From assembly GCA_026770585.1 (NCBI GenBank), contig MU646635.1, positions 298,533 through 309,981 of the forward strand: a stretch of 11,449 nucleotides of DNA. The letters run 5' to 3'. Below, piece after piece: positions 1 to 5,553 of this stretch (positions within the stretch are counted from its first letter, which is position 1; every line of letters starts with the position of its first letter). The DNA is from Baffinella frigidus (taxonomy: Eukaryota > Cryptophyceae > Cryptomonadales > Baffinellaceae). The translations under genes and the position numbers were made by a program. The notes under the pieces are model-generated. The model ran no database searches and was not told the DNA's origin. It saw only the letters and a list, made by a program, of their open reading frames with translations.

Positions 1-119
1 ACCGGCAGGAGGAAGCTGGACGGGAGGTCTTCAAGGGGGGACCCCCCCTCGGTCGGATGGTTGTCCTCGATCATGTCCTCTAGTGACATCTCCTCCTCAG
101 GCTCCCCCTCTGACCCCTG
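1..119 (-). CDS. Candidate exon, acidic protein segment (runs off left edge)
   Basis: I do not recognise the protein. Read leftward from 119, the frame stays open to the window edge (39 codons plus 2 nt) and contains GEPEEEMSLEDMIEDN, followed by a segment ending SPLEDLPSSFLLP. The composition is normal, acidic and free of repeats, unlike the telomere-like DNA next to it. The upstream boundary on this strand is CTACAG before CAG, a good 3' splice site. The reading phase there is 0, which matches the end of the exon-like island at 772-853. There is no ATG at the boundary, so it would be an internal or last exon. The segment PEEEMSLEDMIED resembles PAEAMSTIIEE in the island at 2795-2902, suggesting a shared family. 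The coding inference rests on open frame, splice site, phase and this similarity, not on a known domain. Confidence 0.45.
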
Positions 120-225
120 CTGTAGGGTTTCGGATTTGGGGGCTTGGGGGACTAGGGTTGAGAGTTTAGCGGTGCGACACAGATGTCCCCTAGTTGTACC
201 CCTGTCCTGCCGCGCGCAACAGCGC

Positions 226-246
226 TAACCCTAAACCCTAAACCCG
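226..246 (-). repeat. Short C-rich telomere-like block
   Basis: CTAACCCTAAACCCTAAACCC on the plus strand, opposite in orientation to the G-rich blocks on either side. It marks an orientation switch in the telomere-like DNA. Confidence 0.8.
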
Positions 247-522
247 CAATGCGACACCAGATTCAATTTAAACGTCATTTGTGTTATGTTAAGGGTGGAA
301 GTGACACCAAAACCCACCCCTAAGATAGCAAAAAGGTGGTTCAAATTAAATGTGTTCCCATGTGAGCTCTCAGCGCGAGCGTGCAGAAGACCTTTCCTAC
401 CTAGACCGTGTGCGGCGCTGACGCTGGTTGTTGGGCAATAAATCACCAATCTCTCTGGGGGGGTGCTGGTACTGCGGGCACTGGCATTCGAGGTCAGTGT
501 TTCGGGGTAAGGGATGCAGATT

Positions 523-768
523 TGGGGCCTAGGGTTAGGATTTGGGGTTTGTGGTTGGGGGTTTGTGGTTTGGGATTTAGGGTTTACGATTTGGGGTCTG
601 GGGTTGGGGTCTAGGGGTTCGGGGGTTGGGGTTGGGGTGCGTACGTCGGGTGTCTTGTTAAGTGAGGTTTGGGGGTTTGGGTTGGAGTTGGGTGCTCAGT
701 TAACTGAGTAAAGTTAACTGAGGTTCAGGGGTCTGGGTTTGGGTTTGGGGGCTTGGGTTGGGGGGGTG
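523..768 (+). repeat. Degenerate telomere-like repeat, G-rich on plus
   Basis: Diverged TTTAGGG-type units (GGTTTGGGG, GGTTTAGG, GGTTGGGG). The ORFs across it translate to low-complexity Gly/Val/Leu/Trp and are not genes. It falls in the candidate intron between the islands at 1-119 and 772-853. The stretch 140-520 to its left holds one short G-rich block, the C-rich block at 226-246 and an AT-richer unique part (250-360) in which I see no gene. Confidence 0.8.
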
Positions 769-771
769 TAC

Positions 772-853
772 GTCGGTTGACTTCGCTGAGTTGGAAATGC
801 GCTGCTCAAACTCGTCGTACATGTTCTGTACCCCCAGCTGCATACACGCCCAC
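772..853 (-). CDS. Candidate internal exon with EFEQRI motif
   Basis: Unrecognised protein segment. Preceded on the minus strand by GAAACCAG and followed by GTACAC, it encodes (after one phase base) WACMQLGVQNMYDEFEQRIS and then NSAKSTD. It begins with one base that completes the GC left by the island at 1098-1141, giving Ala, and ends on a whole codon, as the island at 1-119 requires. An alternative 3' splice site is TACAG at 826-830, which would start the exon at AAC-ATG (825). That position matches the CAG|AGC-ATG boundary of the related island at 2795-2902. The sequence looks helical and charged. Both neighbouring introns (120-771 and 854-1097) are largely telomere-like repeat. Confidence 0.45.
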
Positions 854-858
854 CTGGT

Positions 859-1090
859 TTCGGGTTTCGGGTTTAGGGTTTAGAGTTTAGAGTTTAGGGT
901 TTAGGGTTCATGGTTTACGGTGGGGTTTAGGGTTTGGGGTTTGGGGTTTGGGGTTTGGGGTTTAGGGTTTAGGGTTTAGGGTTTAGGGTTTAGGGTTTGG
1001 GGTTTGGGGTTTAGGGTGTAGGTTTTGGGTTGTAGGGTTCGGGTTTTAGGGTGTAGGGTTTGGGGTGTAGGGTTTAGGGTCTGGGTTTGG
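859..1090 (+). repeat. Interstitial telomere-like array with homogenised variant runs
   Basis: Contains five exact TTTAGGG units (961-995), a preceding run of four TTTGGGG units (about 930-957), and flanking TTTCGGG, GTAGGG and GTTCGGG variants. Runs of one variant beside runs of another suggest local unit amplification rather than random decay. It lies in the candidate intron between the islands at 772-853 and 1098-1141. Confidence 0.9.
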
Positions 1091-1097
1091 GGCATAC

Positions 1098-1141
1098 GCG
1101 AGATATGGCTTCGCGACGCTTGCCCCCCCCTCCTTGACCAC
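1098..1141 (-). CDS. Candidate small internal exon
   Basis: This 44-nt island inside telomere-like repeats reads VVKEGGASVAKPYL plus two bases (GC) on the minus strand. It is bounded by CTGAATCAG upstream and GTATGC downstream. The two leftover bases join with the single leading base of the next island (853) to give GCG, Ala, so the frame continues through both downstream islands. It contains a run of eight G on the coding strand, which is prone to sequencing or replication slippage and would break the frame if miscounted. No earlier exon could be placed with confidence. Confidence 0.35.
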
Positions 1142-1148
1142 CTGATTC

Positions 1149-1153
1149 AGGGT

Positions 1154-1199
<46 letters not shown>

Positions 1200-1263
1200 G
1201 GTTTAGAGGGTTTAGGGTTTAAAGTTTAGAGGGTTGAGGGTTGAGGGTTTAGAGTTGAGGGCT
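1149..1263 (+). repeat. (TTGAGGG)n telomere-variant array
   Basis: About seven consecutive GGTTGAG units, then GTTTAGAGG and GGTTGAGG variants. This is a homogeneous run of a single-base variant of TTTAGGG. Confidence 0.9.
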
Positions 1264-1311
1264 GAGGCTCCCGTAGCATCCGCATGGCACACTTGTGAAC
1301 GCCGGATGCAT

Positions 1312-1413
1312 ACACACAGCGGACTTCGAAGGGATTTCGAATAACCCCTAAGCGACAAGACCTGGGACCCTACGGTAGGCAACCCGTAGGGCCATAGGGG
1401 GGTTCCTACGGAT
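1312..1413 (+). mobile_element. Inverted-repeat element family 1, left part only (copy A)
   Basis: Matches the left ~100 bp of the intact element at 7479-7641: the CACACAGCGGACTTCGAAGG terminus, then the internal TAACCCCTAAGCGA, GACCC.TACGGTAGG and CATAGGGGGGTTCCTACGGA blocks. Homology stops near 1413. A degenerate right-end-like sequence (AGCCCACCGTGTGG) appears at 1720-1733, so the copy may have been split by later sequence. Imperfect 17-bp direct repeats (1301-1317 and 1429-1445) flank the left part. Confidence 0.75.
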
Positions 1414-1440
1414 AATTTTCTGTTACCTGCCAGATGCATC

Positions 1441-1750
1441 CACACGAGAATGCAAGAGGGACCTATTTAAAACCAAGATAATTTTTTAGGTAGCATTTGA
1501 GTAGTAATTTTCTTTGCCCTTGGAGCCACTGAAGCCCTGGTTAGGCCGGTTACGAGATTGCAACACCTTATCCTGGTATAAAGTTTTACAACCCCACATG
1601 TAAATATTTAGGCCCCTCTAGCATCCTCGAGTGGATACACACCCGCGCGAGATATGTAGAATTTTCTGGTGCAATTTGGTCACGCAACACCCTGAGTTCC
1701 AGCCCCAACGAAACCTTGGTAGCCCACCGTGTGGACGCCCGCGCGAGATA
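1441..1750. other. Mostly featureless stretch with a recurrent CGCGAGATATG word
   Basis: No gene supported. CGCGCGAGATATG occurs twice (around 1645 and 1740), and CGCGAGATATGG also at 1096-1107, inside the island at 1098-1141. A minus-strand ORF (1618-1881) crosses this stretch but has no ATG, and its left part is not protein-like. Confidence 0.4.
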
Positions 1751-2060
1751 TGGTGGTGAGGGTTGAGGGTTAAGGACCCGGCATACGGCTGATAGACGAT
1801 TGGACCGCTCAACTTGATGCTCGAGCGTAAAAACAAAAAAGGAGGACCCCATAGCGCGCACGTGTTGACAACGTCTCTCACTTCCTCACTGATACGGTCC
1901 AGCTTCTCACCTCCGCAAGAACTGTTCTCACTCCCTCAATGCCACGGTTCGCACGACTGTGTACTTGCTCGTGTTATCAGCCCCAGAAGCTCTGTGCCTA
2001 CACCCTAGGGAGAGAGAGCGCCAGGGACCCTTTTGACTAGCCCCACGTATGTGAGAGTGG

Positions 2061-2096
2061 ACCAGCGAGGTCCACTTTGCGAGGTCCACTTAGTGC
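2061..2096 (+). repeat. 36-bp repeat, inverted copy at 4191-4226
   Basis: The reverse complement of 4191-4226 matches this stretch at 34 of 36 positions (ACCAGCGAGGTCCACTTTGC... ending CTTAGTGC). It contains an internal direct repeat, GCGAGGTCCACTT. In the distant copy it overlaps the acceptor side of a mini-exon. Confidence 0.8.
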
Positions 2097-2208
2097 CACT
2101 CTACACCCCAACCAAGGAACCCTCAAACCGCCCTCGGTTAAGTTTCTCACCTCCTCACTAACGTTTCACGCCTCCTGATTAACACGGTCCAGGCGCTCGC
2201 CGCCTCGG

Positions 2209-2370
2209 TCCTTGGTCGGATAGCGAGGGGTCCAACGCATCTTTTTGATTCGGCCACGAATTCAAAAATTGCTACGAGTCGTGTCCAACTTGTGGGGGAT
2301 TCAGTGCCCATATGGGCACTGAATCCAGTAAATACCCGATCCATTTGCCCCCTCGCTATCCGACCAAGGA
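2209..2370. mobile_element. 162-bp inverted-repeat element (family 2) with 22-bp perfect ends
   Basis: The termini are perfect 22-bp inverted repeats: TCCTTGGTCGGATAGCGAGG plus GG at 2209-2230, and the exact reverse complement at 2349-2370. No coding capacity is evident. An uninterrupted 30-bp palindrome sits inside (2297-2326), off centre. Size and ends fit a non-autonomous (MITE-like) DNA element. I could not identify a clear target-site duplication. Confidence 0.7.
2297..2326. repeat. 30-bp perfect palindrome
   Basis: GGATTCAGTGCCCAT followed directly by its reverse complement, with no spacer. It can form a cruciform or a very stable hairpin. It is nested in the family 2 inverted-repeat element. 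Confidence 0.95.
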
Positions 2371-2513
2371 ACACGGTGTGGTTGAATAAGACAGCACAGT
2401 TTCTCACCTCGCAAGAACACGGTCCACTTTCTCACCTCCTCACTAATAACTACGGACATCTCTGCCGGTTCTTTGTAGGAGTGTGCTACGAGTGTTATGA
2501 GTGTGTTCTGAAA

Positions 2514-2546
2514 CTAACTGGGGGAGGCGCGCACCTCCGCAATAAC
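2514..2546 (-). pseudogene. Fragment ending VIAEVRASPS-stop
   Basis: On the minus strand GTT-ATT-GCG-GAG-GTG-CGC-GCC-TCC-CCC-AGT-TAG repeats the end of the module seen at 2795-2902 (IIEEVRAS). Only the C-terminal part is recognisable, and the same frame has stops just upstream. I treat it as a partial copy. Confidence 0.4.
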
Positions 2547-2591
2547 AGGTCAGGCTCACAGCCTTTTGGATCCCTCATCGCTAGGCTTGAG

Positions 2592-2668
2592 AGCAAAAGA
2601 AGAAAGGAGGCGCGCACCTCCTCGATTGTAGTCGGCATAGCCTCTGGCTGCAGCGAGTCCTCATCCTC
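2592..2668 (-). CDS. Exon-like copy of the PxxAM...IEEVRAS module
   Basis: Reads EDEDSLQPEAMPTTIEEVRA, then SFLLLLSSLAM, on the minus strand. It aligns with NPAEAMSTIIEEVRASLF of the neighbouring island (2795-2902) and more loosely with PEEEMSLEDMIEDN at 1-119. The left and right limits are uncertain: upstream the frame runs into telomere-like DNA translating LGFGVLGF, and downstream it stays open past the motif. No ATG or clear acceptor is seen. It may be a live exon of a tandem paralogue or a fossil. Confidence 0.35.
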
Positions 2669-2695
2669 AAACCCTAAAACCCCAAACCCTAATGG
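2669..2695 (-). repeat. C-rich telomere-like block
   Basis: AAACCCTAAAACCCCAAACCC on plus. It lies on the upstream (coding-strand) side of the exon-like copy at 2592-2668, where an intron would be expected. Confidence 0.7.
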
Positions 2696-2794
2696 ATAAA
2701 CAGGGTTCAGTTTCGCACCTCCTCAACAAGTGGATCGAATCGAGGATGGAGCGTGAGCCGTTTCCTTCGAAGGACGGTGCGAATTCGACCCGTT

Positions 2795-2902
2795 CTACGC
2801 AGGGAAAAGGGAGGCGCGCACCTCCTCAATAATCGTCGACATGGCCTCTGCAGGATTCGACTCCTTCCCCTCTCGCATCCTCTGCAACTCAAACTCCATG
2901 CT
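2795..2902 (-). CDS. Candidate terminal exon, 'MEFELQRM ... IEEVRAS' module with stop
   Basis: The clearest member of the repeated module. After a 3' splice-like CTGTGTGGCAG, the minus strand reads SMEFELQRMREGKESNPA, then EAMSTIIEEVRASLFPA and a TAG at 2795-2797, a clean 36-codon block. The start phase is 0. The composition is charged and helical, plausibly coiled coil. GC-rich third positions and the absence of repeats set it apart from the telomere-like DNA to its right. Related islands lie at 772-853 (DEFEQRI), 3192-3240, 3412-3452 and 3713-3749. An internal ATG at 2897-2899 would also allow a short independent ORF. The family is unrecognised. Confidence 0.45.
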   Translation of the reverse strand, partial: SMEFELQRMREGKESNPAEAMSTIIEEVRASLFPA

Positions 2903-2905
2903 CTG

Positions 2906-3013
2906 CCACACAGGAAGGGTTTGGGGTTGAGCGTTCAGGGTTTAGCCCTATGGGGGAGGCCACACAGGTAGGGTTTGGGGTTGGACGTTTGGGGTTTAGC
3001 CCCAGGGGGGAGA
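2906..3013 (+). repeat. Two tandem ~54-bp units within telomere-like DNA
   Basis: CCACACAGG.AGGGTTTGGGG...TTTAGCCC..GGGGGAG. occurs at 2906 and again at 2960, a period of 54 bp. The unit is a telomere-like core flanked by CCACACAGG. Confidence 0.8.
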
Positions 3014-3190
3014 CCACCTTTCAATCTAGGGGTCTAGGGTGTAAGGTGTAGGGTGCAGGGTGCACCCTGCAGTAGGGGTTTAGGGTGTAAGGTGTGGGTG
3101 TAGAGTGCACCCTGCACCCTGCACCCGGGTTGAGCGTTGATGGTTAGGATATGGGATTAGCGACGAGGGTTCGTGGTCCCGGTGTAGGGT
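3014..3190 (+). repeat. Telomere-variant DNA with head-to-head junction
   Basis: GTGTAGGG and GTGCAGGG variants switch to the complementary CACCCTGC at 3062, creating an 18-bp perfect palindrome (TGCAGGGTGCACCCTGCA, 3054-3071). A second switch to CACCCTGCACCCTGCACCC occurs near 3107-3126. Confidence 0.85.
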
Positions 3191-3191
3191 A

Positions 3192-3240
3192 CAGCGAGGC
3201 CTCGCTCTCTCGCATCCTGCTCACCTCTGCAACCCATGCA
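3192..3240 (-). CDS. Exon-like copy, AWVAEVSRMRESEASL
   Basis: After TGTTGGCAG on the minus strand the frame reads AWVAEVSRMRESEASL. It aligns with SMEFELQRMREGKES at 2795-2902 and ASELSRMRG at 3412-3452. The CAG|TGCATGG boundary mirrors the CAG|AGCATGG and CAG|CATGG boundaries of two other copies. GAG|GTGAGC inside the block is itself a strong donor, so the exon could end at 3225. No stop follows within the motif. Confidence 0.35.
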
Positions 3241-3299
3241 CTGCCAACACACGCGGTGTACGCTTCAGCGTCTCGAGTGCTCACAATCAAGCAACCGCT

Positions 3300-3395
3300 A
3301 GGGTCATGGTGTGGGGTGTAGGGTGCGGTTGCTAGGGTCAGGTTCTGGGGTGTAGAGTGCGGTTGCTAGGGTCGGGGTATGGGGTGTGGGGTGCA
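3300..3395 (+). repeat. Tandem GGTTGCTAGGGTC... telomere-variant units
   Basis: About three repeats of a ~35-bp unit containing GGGTGTAG.GTGCGGTTGCTAGGGTC. It is a higher-order repeat built from telomere-like pieces. Confidence 0.75.
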
Positions 3396-3411
3396 GCGAG
3401 CCCCCCCCCCC

Positions 3412-3452
3412 CTCGCATCCTGCTCAACTCCGACGCCCGCTGCGGCCATAGT
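3412..3452 (-). CDS. Exon-like copy, LWPQRASELSRMRG, with branch point and acceptor
   Basis: The minus strand has CTAAC (3472-3468) followed about 16 nt later by CCATTTCCAG. This is a textbook branch point and acceptor, the best intron end in the left half. The frame then reads LWPQRASELSRMRG before running into a long G tract (the C tract on plus at 3400-3411). It aligns with AEVSRMRES at 3192-3240 and ELQRMREG at 2795-2902. The G run may have destroyed the downstream frame. Confidence 0.4.
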
Positions 3453-3559
3453 CTGGAAATGGCACAGGTTAGGCAATACCGGCGAAATCCTCATTAATAA
3501 ATTCATTAATCAGTAAGCAGCGTAGGGCATGCGCCGCGAAGCGTACAGGGTTCGAGGTC

Positions 3560-3870
3560 TCGAGCGAACCTCAGGGTTTAGCTTTCAGGGTTCATGGTTT
3601 ACGGTTTATGGTTGAGGGTGAAGGGTTTACTTACACACAGGCGGTTTACGGTTTAGCGTTTAGCGTGCAGCGTTTAGGGCTAGGGTTAAGGTGCAGGGTT
3701 CAGGGTTTAGCATTAGGGGTTTATCGTCCTGCACAACTCCACCTCCATGCTGTGCCGAAGGGGGCTCAGGGTTCAGGGTTCAGGGTCAAGGGTTCAGGGT
3801 TCAGGGTTCAGGGTTTAGGGTCCAGGGTTTAGGGTCAAGGGTTTAGGGTGTCGGATTTTGGGGGTTTGTG
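3560..3870 (+). repeat. Telomere-like repeat with TTCAGGG runs
   Basis: Mix of GGTTTAGGG, GGTTCAGGG (a run at about 3770-3815), GGTTTACGG and GGTCAAGGG. A unique island at 3713-3760 interrupts it. On the minus strand GTAAGT occurs at 3634-3639, a strong donor-like site of unknown use. Confidence 0.85.
3713..3749 (-). CDS. Exon-like copy, MEVELCRT
   Basis: After CTTCGGCACAG the minus strand reads MEVELCRTINP and stops at 3713-3715. It aligns with MEFELQRM at 2795-2902, and the boundary CAG|CATGGAG is the same. Only the first eight residues resemble the family, so this is a short or truncated copy surrounded by telomere-like DNA. Confidence 0.3.
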
Positions 3871-3888
3871 TGCATCTCTCTGCTAACG

Positions 3889-3935
3889 CCTAAACACCGT
3901 AAACCGTAAACCCTCACCCCTCACCCTCAAACCCT
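3889..3935 (-). repeat. C-rich telomere-like block
   Basis: CCTAAACACCGTAAACCGTA...CCCTCACCCTCAAACCC on plus, the opposite orientation to the block at 3560-3870. The unique stretch 3936-4163 to its right has a long minus-strand ORF (ending 3883) that reads through this repeat. I see no convincing gene there. Confidence 0.8.
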
Positions 3936-4163
3936 GGGGCCCGCCGGCCACGCGCCTTGAAACGCCCCCCACCCACGGAGAAACGTCTCCTAGGAAAGCG
4001 TCTCCCGCACGAGCCCTAGGACCTACACGGTAAACCCACCTCACATACGCCACAAGTCCTACACTTTTTATCGTGGCAGCGTCAGCGCCTACCCTAGCGC
4101 ACTGTGGTATGCGAACCCCCCCGCACCCCCCTGAACCCTGAACCCCCCTGAGCCGCCCCGCAC

Positions 4164-4193
4164 CTTGCGCATTGTGTCGATTTCCGACTTGCA
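4164..4193 (-). CDS. Candidate 30-nt mini-exon CKSEIDTMRK
   Basis: On the minus strand CGCTTAG precedes and AAG|GTGCGG follows a ten-codon block reading CKSEIDTMRK. A second copy, SEIGTMSK at 4315-4338, has the same borders (AG before, AAG|GTGCGA after). Both are in a frame that differs from the long minus-strand ORF covering the area, which favours mini-exons over that ORF. The function is unknown. Confidence 0.3.
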
Positions 4194-4226
4194 CTAAGCG
4201 GAACTCGCAAAGTGGACCTCGCTGGT
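4191..4226 (-). repeat. Inverted copy of the 36-bp repeat at 2061-2096
   Basis: 34 of 36 positions match the reverse complement of 2061-2096. It overlaps the acceptor side of the mini-exon at 4164-4193. Confidence 0.8.
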
Positions 4227-4229
4227 ACA

Positions 4230-4310
4230 CTCCCTCTCTCTCCCTTTCTGTGTCTGTCTCTGTGTCTGTCTCTGTGCCTGTCTCTCTGTCTCTCTGTCTC
4301 TCTCTCTGTC
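4230..4310 (+). repeat. CT/TGTCTC microsatellite
   Basis: Interrupted (TCTGTC)n and (CT)n. It separates the two mini-exon copies. The Leu/Ser and Arg/Glu-rich ORFs across it are artefacts of the repeat. Confidence 0.9.
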
Positions 4311-4314
4311 GCAC

Positions 4315-4338
4315 CTTGCTCATTGTTCCGATCTCCGA
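4315..4338 (-). CDS. Candidate 24-nt mini-exon SEIGTMSK
   Basis: Eight codons between CGCGCTCAG and GTGCGA on the minus strand. It duplicates the last eight codons of the 30-nt block at 4164-4193 with two residue changes (G/D and S/R). The microsatellite at 4230-4310 and its flanks separate the copies. Confidence 0.3.
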
Positions 4339-4464
4339 CTGAGCGCGCGAGAACGTATCCACCCGCCCTTCGCTCGCCCGCCGGATCGCCACGCCGCGCA
4401 CCTGCGTGTCGCCCACCAGATTTTCTCAGCCACCGCCACGGCCGTCCACCGCCACGGACGTCAC

Positions 4465-4640
4465 CGCGCTGCCTCCCTCCCTCTCTATCTCTCCCTCCAT
4501 GTCTCTCGCTTTCTCCCTCTCTTTCTCTTTACCTCTTTCTCTTTACCTTCATGTCCCTGTCTCTCGCTATCCCTGCCACTCTCCCTGCCTCCCTATCTCC
4601 CTGCCTCCCTGTCTCTCGCTCTCTCCCTCGCTCTCACACT
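4465..4640 (+). repeat. CT-rich low-complexity tract
   Basis: (CTCCCT/CTCTCT)n interrupted microsatellite with short unique insertions. The overlapping plus-strand ORFs (Ser/Leu/Pro-rich) are not supported as genes. Confidence 0.85.
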
Positions 4641-4653
4641 CGGGGCGCCGCAG

Positions 4654-4782
4654 CTACCATCCCCACCGTGACACCCTCTTGGGAGGGTGTCCCGAGGTCC
4701 CGAGGAGGCGGTGTGTCGCTAGCACGGAGACGCCAGCGCCCCGACAGGGGGCGCCCTCGAATCTACGCCACGTGCATGCCCG
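4654..4782 (-). CDS. Candidate last exon of spliced minus-strand gene
   Basis: After GGCAGCAG the minus strand reads RACTWRRFEGAPCRGAGVSV, later HRLLGTSGHPPKRVSRWGW, then TAG at 4654-4656 (43 codons). The acceptor is weak in pyrimidines. The phase is 0, matching the end of the island at 5101-5164. The alternative is that this sequence belongs to the long unspliced ORF in another frame (see 5250-5425). It includes a hairpin, ACACCCTC-TTGG-GAGGGTGT, at 4671-4690. Confidence 0.25.
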   Translation of the reverse strand, partial: RACTWRRFEGAPCRGAGVSVLATHRLLGTSGHPPKRVSRWGW

Positions 4783-4953
4783 CTGCTGCCCCGGTGCGCT
4801 CTTGGGGGGTCGTGCGAGTGTCGGTGTGAGGAGAGGTCACGATGAAAGGATGGGGTTCAGGGGGGGCGGAGCAGGGCGCATCAACCGCGGGAGAGGAGCA
4901 GAGGGAGTGTGGGTGCACAGGCGCAGGGATGGTGTGTGCAGAATGAGGACAGT

Positions 4954-4972
4954 CCCCCCCCCCGGGGGGGGG
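4954..4972. repeat. C10-G9 homopolymer palindrome
   Basis: Ten C followed immediately by nine G. It is a strong self-pairing and slippage site inside the GC-rich island, and a likely assembly trouble spot. Confidence 0.95.
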
Positions 4973-5100
4973 CAGCGACGAACTGTGCTGATGCAGCGAC
5001 GCAGGGGTCGCGGAACTGGCAAGGGGTACGCTGGGGGACGCTTCGGCGAGGGAGGTCTTGGGGGGGGGCATGCGGCGTGGCGCGCCGTGGGGGAGGTTAC

Positions 5101-5164
5101 CGCGTGGAAGCGGAAGTCCTCCGCATCCATCGAGTTCTCGCGCTCCGGCTTTGACGGACCCCCC
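5101..5164 (-). CDS. Candidate internal exon, SKPERENSMDAEDFRFHA
   Basis: The minus strand has CCCTGCCTTTTCTGCAG, an excellent pyrimidine-rich acceptor, then GGP SKPERENSMDAEDFRFHA ending at GCG|GTAACC. The block starts with one base that completes the CG left by the exon at 5250-5425, giving CGG (Arg), so the frame crosses an 85-bp intron (5165-5249). It ends on a whole codon. The composition is charged and non-repetitive. An ATG inside it (MDAEDF) opens an unspliced ORF to 4837, but that continuation is Pro/Arg-rich shadow sequence. Confidence 0.4.
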
Positions 5165-5249
5165 CTGCAGAAAAGGCAGGGTGCAACACTTGAGCTGCTG
5201 CGAGGTTGGTGGAGCGGGGGGGCGGGGAGGCGGAGGGCTGAGCGCGCAC

Positions 5250-5425
5250 CGGGTAAAGTCGGATTTTCCGGCTGCTTGATCCTCGTCGAGCATTGACATC
5301 ATGGTCATTGAGACGACCGGGACGGAGGAGAGACGCGAGACTCGCGAAGCCCGATTCCGCGAGAAGTCCTTCAGCTCCTTTTCCCTTTCCAACGCATCGC
5401 TCGACAAGTTGATCTCCGGATTCAT
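5250..5425 (-). CDS. Candidate exon starting MNPEINLSSDALEREKELKD
   Basis: ATG at 5423-5425 has A at -3. The first 58 codons read as ordinary protein: MNPEINLSSDALEREKELKD, FSRNRASRVSRLSSVPVVS, then MTMMSMLDEDQAAGKSDFT. The exon is proposed to end at CCCG|GTGCGC. Without splicing, the same frame runs on to a stop at 4763-4765 (220 residues), but that extension becomes Pro/Ser/His-rich and looks less genuine. The opposite strand also has an ORF (5301-5531, good ATG context, MVIETTGTEERRETREARFR), so strand choice is not certain. No domain recognised. Confidence 0.4.
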
Positions 5426-5553
5426 CCTGCCCACGCGAGCGCCACTCAAAAATAATGCGCCACACGATCACGGACAAAACAACGATCTGCCTCGGCCCAA
5501 CCTCCCCCTGTGCCAAGCCCCCCTGCGGTAGCAGCCGAGGAAGGATTACTCAC

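Larger units (their letters stand above)
1866..2450 (-). repeat. Diverged ~30-bp tandem repeats encoding 'ISEEVR' on minus
   Basis: On the plus strand the region repeats TCTCACCTCCTCACTAA and ACGGTCCA with variations. On the minus strand these read GAG-GAG-GTG-AGA. Examples: DRISEEVRDVV (about 1866-1897), LAEVRSW (about 1900-1922), NVSEEVRNL (about 2141-2164) and VISEEVRKW (2424-2450). Linking segments read LDRI or LDRV. Frames shift and stops occur between copies, so as it stands this is a decayed repeat-coding region, or a run of mini-exons, rather than one ORF. The inverted-repeat element at 2209-2370 lies between the copies. The motif is related to IEEVRAS in the islands to the right. Confidence 0.5.

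Noticed and set aside
408-711. Plus-strand ORFs in the G-rich block
   Set aside because: Translations are Gly/Leu/Val/Trp repeats dictated by degenerate TTTAGGG units.
2523-2825. GGAGGCGCGCACCTCC as a protein-binding inverted repeat (three copies)
   Set aside because: It coincides with the conserved codons of the EEVRAS module, so duplication of the coding module explains the recurrence.
3883-4416. 177-residue minus-strand ORF as a single gene
   Set aside because: It reads through a CT microsatellite and a telomere-like block and has no ATG; the duplicated SEI(D/G)TM segments are in different frames of it.
5523-5553. 31-bp GT-AG intron on the minus strand
   Set aside because: Very short, and the joined downstream frame (5097-5516) is less protein-like than the frame of the exon at 5250-5425.
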